A DNA stretch of 64,000 nt from Flavobacteriaceae bacterium (GCA_018657955.1 JABHWD010000029.1:1-64000); one strand, 5' to 3'. Positions 13,492 through 23,719 are shown, counted from the first letter of the stretch. Translations and numbers: made by a program. The notes: a model not told the origin generated them from the letters alone.

Positions 13492-15942
13492 CTAGTAATT
13501 ATCCACATTTAAGATTACATTCACAGAATTATAGCTTGAAATAGAGTGTAATTTATCTTTAGATTTTTTAATGAAATTTTTAGTTGCAGTTAGTGATTGG
13601 TTAGAAGGAATTTTTATAAGAATATTTTTTTGATATTTATTTCTAACTCTATTGATGTTTGGGAATTCAGGGCCTAGCACATTAGCCTTAAGAACAGCAG
13701 ACAAATTTTTAGCTAACCAGTTTGCAGATTCATTAACAAGTGCAAAATTTTTATGTTTTAATGTTATCTTGACTAATTTAAAGAACGGAGGATATTTAAA
13801 TCTTTCCCTTTCTTCTATTTGGCTATTGAACATCGATTCGTAATCATTAGTAATAATCTGGTTAAAAATATCATTTGATGAATCATATGTTTGAATTAAC
13901 ACTTCTCCTCTTTCTAATGATCTTCCTGACCTTCCTGCTACTTGTTGAATTAATTGATAACATCTTTCATATGCTCTAAAATCAGGAAAATTTAATGAAT
14001 TATCAACATTTAAAACTCCTACTAGCTTAACATTTTTAAAATCTAACCCTTTTGTTACCATTTGTGTCCCAATTAAAATGTCAAATTCATTCTTTTCAAA
14101 AGATGAGATTATATTATTAAAACTATTCTTTCCTCTAGTTGTATCATAATCTAATCTTTTTACTCTATAATTTGGAAATAACTCACTTATTTCAAGCTCT
14201 ACTTGCTGAGTTCCAAATCCCTTGGAAATCACATCCTTATTTGAACATGAAGGACAAGAATAGATTAAATCAATATTATAACCGCAATAATGGCATCTTA
14301 AAGATTTATTATTATAATGATATGTTAAACTTACATCGCAATTAACACATCTAGGTGTATATCCGCATTTATTGCACTCAATGATTGGAGAGAAGCCTCT
14401 TCTATTTTGAAATAAAATAACTTGTTTTTTTTCATTTATTGTTTTACTGATTTTCTCTAAGAGTTCATCACTAAAAATCCCTACCATTTTTCCTTGTTTA
14501 TGTTTTTCTCTAATATTAATTAGCTCAATTATTGGTAGAGGCACATTATTATATCTTTTATTTAGACTAACTAAATCATATTTTTTCAGGACTACTGCAT
14601 TATAATAACTTTCAATACTTGGTGTAGCAGATCCAAGCAGAACATTAGCACTAAAATATTTTGATAAAACAATTGATGAATCTCTTGCATGATATCTTGG
14701 TGAAGGCTCATGTTGTTTATAGGACTGTTCATGCTCTTCATCAACAATAATTAATTTTAAATTACTGAAGGGCAATAATAAAGATGACCTAGCGCCTATT
14801 ATTAATTGGGGTTTCTTTGAGTTTAAAACTTTATTCCAAATTTCAACTCTTTGATCAATTGAAAATCTAGAATGATACACTATTAATTCTTCTGAAAATA
14901 CTTCTGATAATCTATTCACTAATTGAGTTGTTAATGCAATCTCTGGAACTAGGTATAGAATTTGATTACTTCCATTTAATATAGACTGAATTATTTTTAT
15001 ATAAACCTCAGTTTTACCCGATGATGTTACACCATTAAATAATACTATATTATTTTTTCTAAATGACTCTTTTATTTGATTATATGCAAGATTTTGATTA
15101 TTGCTTAAATTACTTTTTTTATTAGAGCTTTTTTGATTGCTTTGAATTCTATCTACTTGAATATAAGACTCATGAAAAATTCCTCTATTAATCATTTTTT
15201 TAATAATAGCAGAAGATGAATTAGAGATGTTTTTTAGATCAGATATTTCTATTAAATCATTATTGTCACTGGAATTCAAAAAAGATATTAATACCTCTAA
15301 TTGTTTAGGTGACCTTTTTAACTTTTTTTTTAATTCTTTAATCTGATCATCATTGAAAAATGAATCTAACAAATTTACACACCTTGACAATTTTGGTTTA
15401 TATCTAGAATATAATTTCTCATTTATAGATATCAAATTCTTAATGGATAATGAGTCTAAATGAGTAAAAATATTTTTCTTATTTAAAATATCTGAAATTT
15501 CATTAATCCTTAAGGGTGATTGAGCCTCTAAAGCTTCCATTATTAAGAATTCCTCATCATTCAGCTCTTCAAAATTTATACTTAAATCATCTCTTACAGA
15601 AATTAATGTTTCACTCTCAAGTAATAAAATACTAGGAATAGCTGCACGTAGAACCTCTCCTATTGAGCACATATAATATTTAGAAATCCACACCCAAAAT
15701 TTTAATTGGATCTCATTAATTAGTGGTTTTTCATCAATTATTTGATAAATAGATTTAACCTCATAATTAACAGGTAAATTGGTGTGTACAGAGTTTACTA
15801 TTGAAGTATAAATCTTCTTTTTTCCAAATGGTACTGCAACTCTCATTCCTGGTTTTATAAATGAGTATTCAGCTTCATTAATTCCATAAGTAAATACCTG
15901 ATTAACAGGAATAGGCAAAACAACATCTATAAAATGATTCAT
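13492..15942 (-). CDS. priA: Primosomal replication helicase PriA
   Basis: 816 residues, normal length. Domains in order: N-terminal 3'-DNA-binding domain, winged helix, superfamily 2 helicase with Walker A 'GVTSSGKTEVY' and DEEH box, then a zinc-binding insertion with eight Cys starting 'CNKCGYTPRCVNC', then helicase motifs 'GTQMVTKGLDF' and 'QQVAGRSGRS'. PriA restarts collapsed replication forks and reloads the helicase. It converges on the LytTR regulator with 1 bp between stops, and is divergent from rlmH across an inverted repeat. Confidence 0.97.
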   Translation of the reverse strand: MNHFIDVVLPIPVNQVFTYGINEAEYSFIKPGMRVAVPFGKKKIYTSIVNSVHTNLPVNYEVKSIYQIIDEKPLINEIQLKFWVWISKYYMCSIGEVLRAAIPSILLLESETLISVRDDLSINFEELNDEEFLIMEALEAQSPLRINEISDILNKKNIFTHLDSLSIKNLISINEKLYSRYKPKLSRCVNLLDSFFNDDQIKELKKKLKRSPKQLEVLISFLNSSDNNDLIEISDLKNISNSSSAIIKKMINRGIFHESYIQVDRIQSNQKSSNKKSNLSNNQNLAYNQIKESFRKNNIVLFNGVTSSGKTEVYIKIIQSILNGSNQILYLVPEIALTTQLVNRLSEVFSEELIVYHSRFSIDQRVEIWNKVLNSKKPQLIIGARSSLLLPFSNLKLIIVDEEHEQSYKQHEPSPRYHARDSSIVLSKYFSANVLLGSATPSIESYYNAVVLKKYDLVSLNKRYNNVPLPIIELINIREKHKQGKMVGIFSDELLEKISKTINEKKQVILFQNRRGFSPIIECNKCGYTPRCVNCDVSLTYHYNNKSLRCHYCGYNIDLIYSCPSCSNKDVISKGFGTQQVELEISELFPNYRVKRLDYDTTRGKNSFNNIISSFEKNEFDILIGTQMVTKGLDFKNVKLVGVLNVDNSLNFPDFRAYERCYQLIQQVAGRSGRSLERGEVLIQTYDSSNDIFNQIITNDYESMFNSQIEERERFKYPPFFKLVKITLKHKNFALVNESANWLAKNLSAVLKANVLGPEFPNINRVRNKYQKNILIKIPSNQSLTATKNFIKKSKDKLHSISSYNSVNVILNVDNY

Positions 15943-15991
15943 CTTAAAACTTTAAAATCTATTCTATTTTCCTTGACTGATAAATTTCAAT

Positions 15992-16034
15992 ATAATTTAA
16001 TCAGCTTAGTAATAAGAAATGCTGATTAAATTAT
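15992..16034. repeat. 14-bp perfect inverted repeat between priA and rlmH
   Basis: ATAATTTAATCAGC (15992-16005) and its exact complement GCTGATTAAATTAT (16021-16034), separated by 15 nt, in the divergent promoter region of priA and rlmH. It could be an operator or a hairpin in the rlmH leader. No T-run follows, so it is not a typical terminator. Confidence 0.6.
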
Positions 16035-16083
16035 GTATAAAATATAGTACTTTTATAAATATATTACAATATAAGTTTATATA

Positions 16084-16551
16084 GTGAAGATCAAATGTAT
16101 AGCCATAGGAAAAACTAAAAATCAAGAGCTTATTAGTATAATTACATCCTATATAAGTAAAATTGAACACTATATAAATTTTGAGTTTATAATTATAAAT
16201 GATATAAAATCAACAAAGAACAAAAAAGTTCAAAAAAATAAAGAAGGCGAATTACTTTTGTCTAAAATTAAAAAGAATGAGCATGTAATTGTTTTAGATG
16301 AAAACGGGAAGGAATACAGCTCTATATCATTCTCAAATTTTATTCAACATCATATGAGCTCTAGTAAAAAAGAGATAATATTTTTAATTGGAGGTGCATA
16401 TGGATTCTCCGAGAAAATATTAGAAAGAGCCAATCAGAAAATTTCTTTATCAAAAATGACTTTTTCACATCAAATGGTTAGAATTTTATTTTTAGAACAG
16501 CTCTACAGAGGCTTTACTATTCTAAAAAACGAACCCTACCATAATAATTAG
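16084..16551 (+). CDS. rlmH: 23S rRNA (pseudouridine1915-N3)-methyltransferase
   Basis: 155 residues of the SPOUT-fold RlmH family: start 'MKIKCIAIGKTK', SAM-binding knot 'IIFLIGGAYGFSEKI' and C-terminal 'FSHQMVRILFLEQLYRGF' plus the terminal 'YHNN' common to the family. It methylates pseudouridine 1915 in helix 69 of 23S rRNA. The start is GTG. rdgB follows after 5 nt, so the two form a small operon. Confidence 0.96.
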   Translation: MKIKCIAIGKTKNQELISIITSYISKIEHYINFEFIIINDIKSTKNKKVQKNKEGELLLSKIKKNEHVIVLDENGKEYSSISFSNFIQHHMSSSKKEIIFLIGGAYGFSEKILERANQKISLSKMTFSHQMVRILFLEQLYRGFTILKNEPYHNN

Positions 16552-16556
16552 AGCAG

Positions 16557-17135
16557 ATGAAACTAGTTTTTGCCACAAATAATTCAAATAAAATAAAAGA
16601 AGTAAACAATTTGATTAGTAATCAAATAGAGATTATAAGCCTTAAAGATATTGGCTGTAACGAGGATATAGTTGAGAGTAAAAATACGATAATTGACAAT
16701 GCTATTTTAAAAGCAAATTATATAAAAAATAATTATGATTATGATTGCTTTGCAGATGATACTGGCCTTGAAGTTGATTTTTTAAATGGTAGGCCTGGAG
16801 TATTTTCAAAAAGGTTTGCTGGAGAAAACTCAACTGATGAATTAAATATGAAAAAATTACTGGAATGCATGGAAGAAAGCAAAAATAGAAATGCTAGATT
16901 TAGAACGGTAATTGCTTTAAATATTAATAATCAGGTAATTACTTTTACTGGAGTATGTGAGGGAGAAATACTACAAAAAAGAAAAGGAAGTAATGGGTTT
17001 GGGTATGATCCTATTTTTTTGCCTAAAGGTTATAATAATTCATTTGGAGAAATGAGTTTAATAGAAAAAAATAAAATTGGCCATAGATCAAAGGCTGTAA
17101 AAAAGTTAATTAATTATTTAAATAAGTTTTGTTAA
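16557..17135 (+). CDS. rdgB: Non-canonical purine NTP pyrophosphatase
   Basis: 192 residues of the HAM1/RdgB family: 'FATNNSNKIKEVNNL' at the start, 'ADDTGLEVDFLNGRPGVFS' and 'GSNGFGYDPIFLP' for nucleotide and metal binding, 'GHRSKAVKKL' at the C-terminus. It hydrolyses ITP, XTP and dITP to the monophosphates, keeping deaminated bases out of DNA. It begins 5 nt after rlmH. Confidence 0.96.
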   Translation: MKLVFATNNSNKIKEVNNLISNQIEIISLKDIGCNEDIVESKNTIIDNAILKANYIKNNYDYDCFADDTGLEVDFLNGRPGVFSKRFAGENSTDELNMKKLLECMEESKNRNARFRTVIALNINNQVITFTGVCEGEILQKRKGSNGFGYDPIFLPKGYNNSFGEMSLIEKNKIGHRSKAVKKLINYLNKFC

Positions 17136-17206
17136 ATATCAGTTAACTCAAACTATTTTTCTTCTTTAAACAACAAAGTTTACTATATTTAGCAATATTT
17201 TTACAG

Positions 17207-17980
17207 ATGAGAAAAATCCTTTTAACTATTCTCCTTCTTTTTTATGCCATTTCTTTTTCTCAAGAAATAACTACTGTTAAGGGTACAATTTTGAATGCAA
17301 ATAACAATATGCCACTAGAAAACGTGAATATTGTTAATCTAAATAAAGTAATTGGAACAGCTACTAATAGAAAAGGAGAGTTTGAGATTAGAGTTCAAGT
17401 AGATGACACACTTCATTTTTCATACCTTGGATTTAAATCTATTAGGGTTAGAGTTACAAATGACTGGATAAGGTATGGAATTAATACAAGTATTGAATTA
17501 ACAGAACTAGCTTTAGCTCTTGAAGAAGTTGTAGTGCATCAATTAAAATTAACAGGATATTTAGAGATTGATATAAAACAAGTTCCAATAAATAGAAATT
17601 TTAGGTATAGTATTTCAGGCCTGCCTAATATTGGATATGAGTCAAGTCCCAGACCAACTAGTGCAGCTACTAAAGCATTAAATGCGATTTTTAATCCATT
17701 TGATTTCCTTCATAAAATATTTGGGAAACAACCAAATGAGTTGAGAAAACTCAGAAAGATGAAAAAGGATAATAGAATACGTGATTTATTGTCTAATAGA
17801 TTTGATAGAGAAATGTTACTAGCATTACTTCATCTTAATAGAGTTGATTTAGATTTGTTAATCAGTGAATGCAACTATTCTGATGATTTTATTACTAAAG
17901 CTAATGATCTTCAAATATTAGACGCTATCAGCGAATGTTATGAGGAGTATAAAGTCTTAAATAGAAGTCTAAAAAATTAA
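17207..17980 (+). CDS. Exported protein with carboxypeptidase-like regulatory domain
   Basis: 257 residues with a signal peptide ('LLTILLLFYAISFSQ'). Residues 22-95 form a carboxypeptidase-D-regulatory-like beta-sandwich ('VKGTILNANNNMPLENVNI', 'GTATNRKGEFEI', 'LHFSYLGFKSI') of the kind found at the N-terminus of SusC/TonB-dependent receptors. The usual 'LEEVVV' hinge follows, but there is no plug or barrel; the remaining 150 residues are of unknown, mostly helical type. Probably a periplasmic or cell-surface protein. Its stop overlaps the stop of the convergent DUF975 gene by 4 nt. Confidence 0.8.
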   Translation: MRKILLTILLLFYAISFSQEITTVKGTILNANNNMPLENVNIVNLNKVIGTATNRKGEFEIRVQVDDTLHFSYLGFKSIRVRVTNDWIRYGINTSIELTELALALEEVVVHQLKLTGYLEIDIKQVPINRNFRYSISGLPNIGYESSPRPTSAATKALNAIFNPFDFLHKIFGKQPNELRKLRKMKKDNRIRDLLSNRFDREMLLALLHLNRVDLDLLISECNYSDDFITKANDLQILDAISECYEEYKVLNRSLKN

Positions 17981-18603
17981 TTTATATATTCCTGATTTTT
18001 AAAACTAGGGTTATTCTTGATGTCATCATAGAATTTAGCATAAACCACATTTTGATATGGAAGAAGCCAAATAAAGCCTATACCTAAAGTAACAACACAT
18101 AATATAGCAAGCCCAAAAAGTCTTAATCCTATTCTAAAAAACTTCCATTTATAGCCCTTCATCATATTCATGCTCTTAACAAGAGCATCATATGCGCTAA
18201 TTTCATTGTCTTCACCCATAATAAAAAATACTTGAGAAAACATTAATGCCACTATTACACCAGGAATTATTAATAAAATAAAACCTACAGCAACAAGAAC
18301 ACCCATCATGAGATAGGCTAATATCGAATTCAGCCAACTAGTTTTAAAAGGAATAAATAGATTTTCTATTTCAGGGTTATTATCTCTAGAGATATTTAGA
18401 GAAAATATGGTCATTCCAATAGCTAATGGAGGCGCAAAAATAAGAGAAGTAAGATTAGCTCCCCAATCTGCTCCTACTGTTAACCATCCTACAAGTGCTA
18501 CAGCTATATAAATTAATGCAAAAAGCAGATTTCCGCCTATAGCTAAGCCCCATTTACCTTTTAAAGAAGCGTAAGCCTCTTTCATTATTTTTGAATTTTC
18601 CAT
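17977..18603 (-). CDS. DUF975 family integral membrane protein
   Basis: 208 residues with about five transmembrane segments. The pattern 'AYASLKGKWGLAIGGNLLF' at the start, the Pro-Gly-rich 'LLIIPGVIVALMFSQVFFIM' in the middle and 'ALVKSMNMMKGYKWKFF' after it are typical of the DUF975 family. Molecular function is unknown. Upstream, CAAAAGTA (18628-18635, reading TACTTTTG on the minus strand) is a plausible -7 element. Confidence 0.8.
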   Translation of the reverse strand: MENSKIMKEAYASLKGKWGLAIGGNLLFALIYIAVALVGWLTVGADWGANLTSLIFAPPLAIGMTIFSLNISRDNNPEIENLFIPFKTSWLNSILAYLMMGVLVAVGFILLIIPGVIVALMFSQVFFIMGEDNEISAYDALVKSMNMMKGYKWKFFRIGLRLFGLAILCVVTLGIGFIWLLPYQNVVYAKFYDDIKNNPSFKNQEYIN

Positions 18604-18658
18604 AAAGTATATTTATATTTTGCAAAGCAAAAGTAATTATTAACTCTAAATAAATAAC

Positions 18659-18666
18659 TATCTTTG
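18659..18666 (+). promoter_or_regulatory. purB promoter -7 element
   Basis: TATCTTTG matches TAnnTTTG, 22 bp before the purB start. No good -33 TTG is seen at the usual spacing. Confidence 0.45.
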
Positions 18667-18688
18667 CAGATTACTTTTATTATTAACT

Positions 18689-20032
18689 ATGTCATCTTTT
18701 TCACTAAATGCAATTTCACCAATTGACGGAAGATATTCTAATAAAACATCTGTGCTTTCAAATTATTTCTCTGAAAAATCACTTATAAAAACTAGAATTC
18801 TAGTTGAAGTAGAATACTTTATATCTCTTTGTGAAATACCACTGCCTGAATTAAAATCATTTAAAAAATCTAATTTCAAAAAACTAAGAGATATTTATGA
18901 AAATTTCTCTGAAAAGGATGCAACAGCTATAAAAGAAATTGAAAAGAAAACGAATCACGATGTTAAAGCAGTTGAGTATTTTATTAAAAATGAATTTGAT
19001 AAACTTAATTTAAACCAATACAAAGAATTTATTCACTTTGGATTAACCTCCCAAGATATAAATAATACAGCAATTCCTCTTAGCTTAAAATATGCATTAA
19101 ATGATGTGTATTATCCTGAACTAGATTCCATCATTTCACGCCTTAATGACTCTTCAAAAAAATGGTCAAAAATACCAATGTTGGCAAGAACGCATGGTCA
19201 ACCAGCTTCTCCAACTAGACTTGGCAAAGAAATCGATGTATTTAAAGTAAGGATTATAGAACAATTGAGTCTTTTAAAACTCATTCCAATAGCTGCAAAA
19301 TTTGGTGGTGCAACAGGTAATTACAATGCGCATAATTTAGCTTATCCTAAAATTGATTGGAAAGAGTTCTCAAAGAAATTTGTGTTAAAAAATTTAGGAT
19401 TAAAACATTCATTTCCAACTACACAAATAGAGCATTATGATCATCTAGCAGCAATTTTTGATAATATTAAAAGAATCAATACTATTTTAATTGATCTAAA
19501 CAGAGATCTGTGGTTATATGTCTCTATGGATTATTTTAAACAAAAAATAAAAGATGGTGAAATAGGAAGTTCTGCAATGCCTCATAAAGTAAATCCAATT
19601 GATTTTGAAAATAGTGAAGGTAATTTAGGCATAGCTAATGCGAATTTTGAGCATCTTTCATCAAAGCTTCCAATTTCTAGATTGCAACGTGATCTTACTG
19701 ATAGTACAGTTTTAAGAAACATAGGGGTTCCTTTTGCGCACACTCTAATTGCTTTTAAGTCTACTATAAAAGGATTAAATAAATTAATAGTCAACAAAGA
19801 GAAAATATCCGTTGATCTAAATAATAACTGGGCAATTATAGCAGAGGCTATTCAAACAATATTACGACGAGAAGGCTATCCCCAGCCATATGAAGCTCTA
19901 AAATCTCTTACAAGAGTGAATTCTAATATATCAAAGGAAGAAATCCATAATTTTATTAATAAATTAGATGTTAATAATAACATTAAAAAAGAATTGCTTA
20001 AAATAACTCCAGAAAATTATACTGGCATATAA
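18689..20032 (+). CDS. purB: Adenylosuccinate lyase
   Basis: 447 residues of the fumarase/aspartase superfamily. 'AISPIDGRYSNKT' at the start, 'TSQDINNTAIPLSLKYAL', 'ARTHGQPASPTRLGKEI' and the signature loop 'GSSAMPHKVNPIDFENSEG' (near residue 290, with the catalytic Ser) are present. It catalyses two steps: SAICAR to AICAR in purine synthesis and adenylosuccinate to AMP. It is followed after 10 nt by a DUF885 lipoprotein gene. Confidence 0.97.
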   Translation: MSSFSLNAISPIDGRYSNKTSVLSNYFSEKSLIKTRILVEVEYFISLCEIPLPELKSFKKSNFKKLRDIYENFSEKDATAIKEIEKKTNHDVKAVEYFIKNEFDKLNLNQYKEFIHFGLTSQDINNTAIPLSLKYALNDVYYPELDSIISRLNDSSKKWSKIPMLARTHGQPASPTRLGKEIDVFKVRIIEQLSLLKLIPIAAKFGGATGNYNAHNLAYPKIDWKEFSKKFVLKNLGLKHSFPTTQIEHYDHLAAIFDNIKRINTILIDLNRDLWLYVSMDYFKQKIKDGEIGSSAMPHKVNPIDFENSEGNLGIANANFEHLSSKLPISRLQRDLTDSTVLRNIGVPFAHTLIAFKSTIKGLNKLIVNKEKISVDLNNNWAIIAEAIQTILRREGYPQPYEALKSLTRVNSNISKEEIHNFINKLDVNNNIKKELLKITPENYTGI

Positions 20033-20042
20033 AATATTAATA

Positions 20043-21716
20043 ATGCAAATATTTAATCATAATAAATATATATATTTTCTTACATTTTATTTAATATTAT
20101 CTGGATGTATAAATGAATCTAAAACCGATAGAGACTTTAACAAGATTGTTGAATCTTTTACCAGTAAAAAAAATAGCTTTTCAAAGACAAGTAATAGGTT
20201 AAGTGAAGAGTATATCTTTTCTGAACTAAGTGTAGTTAAAAATGAATTAAATAAACTAAGGTCAGTTCTATATGAAGATTTATCTAACGAAGAAAAAGTA
20301 GATTATAAATTCATTGAAAGTCTTTTAGTAGGTAAAGAGATTCGATACGAAGACATACAATCCTGGAAGAGAGATCCTAGAGATTATATGAATTTTAGAC
20401 AAATTTCAAGCACCATAAATGGACCAAAAACGTGTGAAGAGAAAATTATTTTTTTGACTGAATACCTGCCTATAATTCAAGAAGATTTAAAAAGTGGCTC
20501 TAAACAGCTTGCAGAATATGTTCCAAGGTTCCAAGAATTAGGACTTTATATGGCAAAGAATTCAAACGTAATTTTTGATGAAGAAATAAATAAGTTTTTT
20601 GAAAGCTGTAGTTCGATTACTCAAGATGAAAAAAATCAAATTAAAAGTGTAAGTTCTCAGATTATTAATGAGCTTAAAATATTTACAGATTATATTGAAA
20701 ATATATTGCCTAATAGAGAAGAATCAACTTTTTCAATAGGTAAATCAACATATAATAAGATGTTAAAATACCAATTTCTGTTAGAATATAATGATGAAAC
20801 CCTATGGGAATTTGGTTGGCAAGAATTTAATAGAACTCTAGATAAGATGGATGCTTTAGCTAAAGAAATTGATTCAACTAAAACTACAAAAGAGTTGCTT
20901 ATAGATATAAAAAATGAATATCCAGACCCTTATGATATGATAAAGGCACATCAGCATTGGGTTAATAATTCTGGTAAACACATAAAATCAAAAGGGCTTA
21001 TTCCTATTCCGTGGAAAGAAAGAGTAAACGTTGTTGCTAGGGAGGAATATCTAAGAAAAACGTCTTACTATGGTAATTTCTCAAGATCCAAGGGGAAAGA
21101 TGAAGAAGGTTATTTTACTTCAGAGTGGAAGATTAATCCTTTTGAAGATTATTGGGATGAAAAAACAAAAAATGAATATTTAGTAGAACATGATTGGGGT
21201 GTTATTATTGTAACAGCACCGCATGAAACGTATGGCGGTCATCATATTCAAGGTCTATATCAAATGCATAATCCAAATAAATTAAGAAAAAATAATGGAA
21301 TTTCTCTTTTTAGTGAAGGTTGGGGATTGTATAATGAACAACTGATGTTAGAGACAGGTTTTTATCCAAACAAAAAAATTAAACTTAGACAATTACAGTT
21401 AAGATTATGGAGAAATGCTAGAGTAATTTATGATGTTGGTATGCATTCAGGAAAACTCTCTTATGAGGAAGCTATAAGTTTAATGACAGATAAGGTTGGT
21501 TTTTTAAGGTGGGCTGCTCAATTAGAGATTGATTCATCTTCTTCTAGACCTGGATACTTTATTGGTTATTTTATTGGAATGACTGAAATTTTAAAAATGA
21601 GAGAAGAATTTAAAAAATTGATGGGAGAAAATTATGATATTTCAGATTTTCATGAAAAACTTTTAAAAGTCGGGAATATGCCTCCATCATTAATGAAGGA
21701 ATCCTTATTTAATTAA
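20043..21716 (+). CDS. DUF885 family lipoprotein, putative metallo-hydrolase
   Basis: 557 residues. Lipoprotein signal with lipobox 'LILSGC' (Cys about residue 22). The DUF885 hallmark 'HETYGGHHIQGLYQ' lies near residue 398 and is followed by 'SEGWGLYNEQLM', together resembling a gluzincin zinc site (HExxxHH plus a downstream Glu). Proteins of this family are thought to be metallopeptidases or related hydrolases anchored in the envelope. It may be co-transcribed with purB. Confidence 0.85.
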   Translation: MQIFNHNKYIYFLTFYLILSGCINESKTDRDFNKIVESFTSKKNSFSKTSNRLSEEYIFSELSVVKNELNKLRSVLYEDLSNEEKVDYKFIESLLVGKEIRYEDIQSWKRDPRDYMNFRQISSTINGPKTCEEKIIFLTEYLPIIQEDLKSGSKQLAEYVPRFQELGLYMAKNSNVIFDEEINKFFESCSSITQDEKNQIKSVSSQIINELKIFTDYIENILPNREESTFSIGKSTYNKMLKYQFLLEYNDETLWEFGWQEFNRTLDKMDALAKEIDSTKTTKELLIDIKNEYPDPYDMIKAHQHWVNNSGKHIKSKGLIPIPWKERVNVVAREEYLRKTSYYGNFSRSKGKDEEGYFTSEWKINPFEDYWDEKTKNEYLVEHDWGVIIVTAPHETYGGHHIQGLYQMHNPNKLRKNNGISLFSEGWGLYNEQLMLETGFYPNKKIKLRQLQLRLWRNARVIYDVGMHSGKLSYEEAISLMTDKVGFLRWAAQLEIDSSSSRPGYFIGYFIGMTEILKMREEFKKLMGENYDISDFHEKLLKVGNMPPSLMKESLFN

Positions 21717-21777
21717 TCTTTGAATTTTTCATTGATAGTTGTAGATTAGAAGTCATGTTTTTAAAAAATAAAATTTT

Positions 21778-23229
21778 ATGAAAAAAACATATATACTATT
21801 TTTTATCTCTATTATTTTATTTAGTTGTTTTGAAGATAGTGATGACACTATAGTATTTGCAAGTAACATAAATGATTTTGTTTGGAAAGGCATGAATGCT
21901 AGTTATCTCTACAAGCAAAATATAGAAGATCTTGCTAATAATAGGTTTTCATCATCAGAAGAATATACTGATTTTTTAAATCTATTTGAAAATCCTGAAA
22001 ATCTATTTGAAAGCCTAATTTACCAGAGAGAGAATATAGATAAATTTAGCTTTATAGTAGATGACTATATTGCCCTCCAACAATACTTAAGTGGAATTTC
22101 AAATAGTAATGGAATGGAATATGGGCTAAGATATGCTCCTGGAAGCAGTTATGATGTTTATGGATATGTCAGATATGTTCATCCAAATACTAGCGCAGAA
22201 GAAAATAATATTCAAAGAGGAGACGTGTTTAATAGTATTAACAATACCTCTCTAACAATTGATAATTACTTAGATCTTTTATCTTCCGATAACTACACGG
22301 TTAATTTTTCTAATTACTTAGATCAAAATACTTCAGAGACATCTGATGATCAAATAATATCAAATGACATAAATATTGAACTAATTAAAACTTCATATGA
22401 AAAAAATCCTATTCATATATCATCGATAATAGAAACTCCAAATCAAAGTGTTGGTTATCTTATGTTTAATAGATTTATAGGTGATTATAATGATGAATTA
22501 ATTAGTGTTTTTTCAAATTTTAAATCTAATGATATTAGTAACTTAATTCTAGACTTAAGGTATAACCCTGGGGGTTCAGTATATACCTCTATTTTGCTTT
22601 CAAGTTTAATTACGGGACAATTCTTTGGTGAGATAATTAGTACAGAGCAATGGAATGACGAAATTCAAGCCTATTATCTTAATCATGACCCTGAATTTTT
22701 AATTAATCGATTTATTGAGAATAACAGTAGTTTAAATTTAAATCGTGTCTTTATTATAACAACTCAAAGTTCAGCATCAGCTAGTGAACTAGTTATAAAC
22801 TGCCTAAATCCTTATATAGATGTTATTCATATTGGAACTAACACCTATGGGAAATATCAAGCATCTGTTACATTATATGATTCTGAAAATTTTATCCTTG
22901 AAGGTGCAAATCCAAATCATACTTATGCGCTCCAGCCTCTTGTTTTAAAAACCCTTAATTCTGAAGGCAATACTGATTATTTCAATGGTTTAACTCCTGA
23001 TATAATTCTTGAAGAAAATATTACTAATCTTGGAGTTTTAGGAGATGAAAATGAACCTCTACTTGCTCTTGCATTGCAACAAATAACATTAGATAGAAAA
23101 ATAATTGATCTAATCAATCCTGTCAAGCTAATAGATGATAGTAATAAATTTGAATTATTACAAAAAGAGATGTATATTGATTTAAAGAATGATTTTTTAA
23201 TAAAAAATAAAATTATAAATGAACTTTAA
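21778..23229 (+). CDS. S41 family peptidase, lipoprotein
   Basis: 483 residues. Lipoprotein signal with 'ILFSCFED' (Cys about residue 17). An N-terminal helical region, a PDZ-like segment ('VHPNTSAEENNIQRGDVFN', residues 137-155), then the tail-specific protease domain: 'LILDLRYNPGGSVYTS', the catalytic Ser in 'SSASASELVINCL' and Lys in 'NTYGKYQAS'. It would cleave periplasmic or surface proteins from their C-termini. The next gene starts 11 nt before its stop, indicating coupling. Confidence 0.9.
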   Translation: MKKTYILFFISIILFSCFEDSDDTIVFASNINDFVWKGMNASYLYKQNIEDLANNRFSSSEEYTDFLNLFENPENLFESLIYQRENIDKFSFIVDDYIALQQYLSGISNSNGMEYGLRYAPGSSYDVYGYVRYVHPNTSAEENNIQRGDVFNSINNTSLTIDNYLDLLSSDNYTVNFSNYLDQNTSETSDDQIISNDINIELIKTSYEKNPIHISSIIETPNQSVGYLMFNRFIGDYNDELISVFSNFKSNDISNLILDLRYNPGGSVYTSILLSSLITGQFFGEIISTEQWNDEIQAYYLNHDPEFLINRFIENNSSLNLNRVFIITTQSSASASELVINCLNPYIDVIHIGTNTYGKYQASVTLYDSENFILEGANPNHTYALQPLVLKTLNSEGNTDYFNGLTPDIILEENITNLGVLGDENEPLLALALQQITLDRKIIDLINPVKLIDDSNKFELLQKEMYIDLKNDFLIKNKIINEL

Positions 23230-23719
23230 TAAAATTTCAAATAGAGAGGTCATTGTATTATTATTTATAATTTTTGCTGCAATAATAAGGTTAATGCCTC
23301 ATCCTCCAAATTTTGCACCTATAACTGCAATGGCTCTATTTGGTGGGTTAAATTTTCAGAATAAAAAACTGGCATACTCTATCCCACTTCTAGCAATGAT
23401 AATATCTGATTTATATCTTGGATTTTATTCTATATCAATTTTTGTCTACACTTCATTTATAGCCATTACATTTCTAGGGACTGTAATTAAAAAAATTAAT
23501 ATATCAAATATATTTTTAAGCAGCTTATTGTTTTTTATAATAACTAATCTAGGAGTATGGAGTATGGGATATCCCATGACTATTGAGGGGCTATTAACCT
23601 GTTTTACTCTAGCTTTGCCATTCTTTGGGTATGCGTTAGCAGGAGATTTATTTTTCAGCTTATTATTTAAGTATGGTTTTAAAGCAGTAGAAAAAAAATA
23701 TCTAATTCATTTAAATTAA
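23219..23719 (+). CDS. Small integral membrane protein (DUF6580-like)
   Basis: 166 residues with about five transmembrane helices. The N-terminal part has the conserved 'RLMPHPPNFAPITAMALFG' and 'LLAMIISDLYLGFYS', which I associate with DUF6580, a family resembling the substrate-binding S components of ECF vitamin transporters. No energy-coupling genes are nearby. Starts inside the end of the S41 protease gene and ends 4 nt overlapping the convergent rmuC. Confidence 0.7.
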   Translation: MNFNKISNREVIVLLFIIFAAIIRLMPHPPNFAPITAMALFGGLNFQNKKLAYSIPLLAMIISDLYLGFYSISIFVYTSFIAITFLGTVIKKINISNIFLSSLLFFIITNLGVWSMGYPMTIEGLLTCFTLALPFFGYALAGDLFFSLLFKYGFKAVEKKYLIHLN

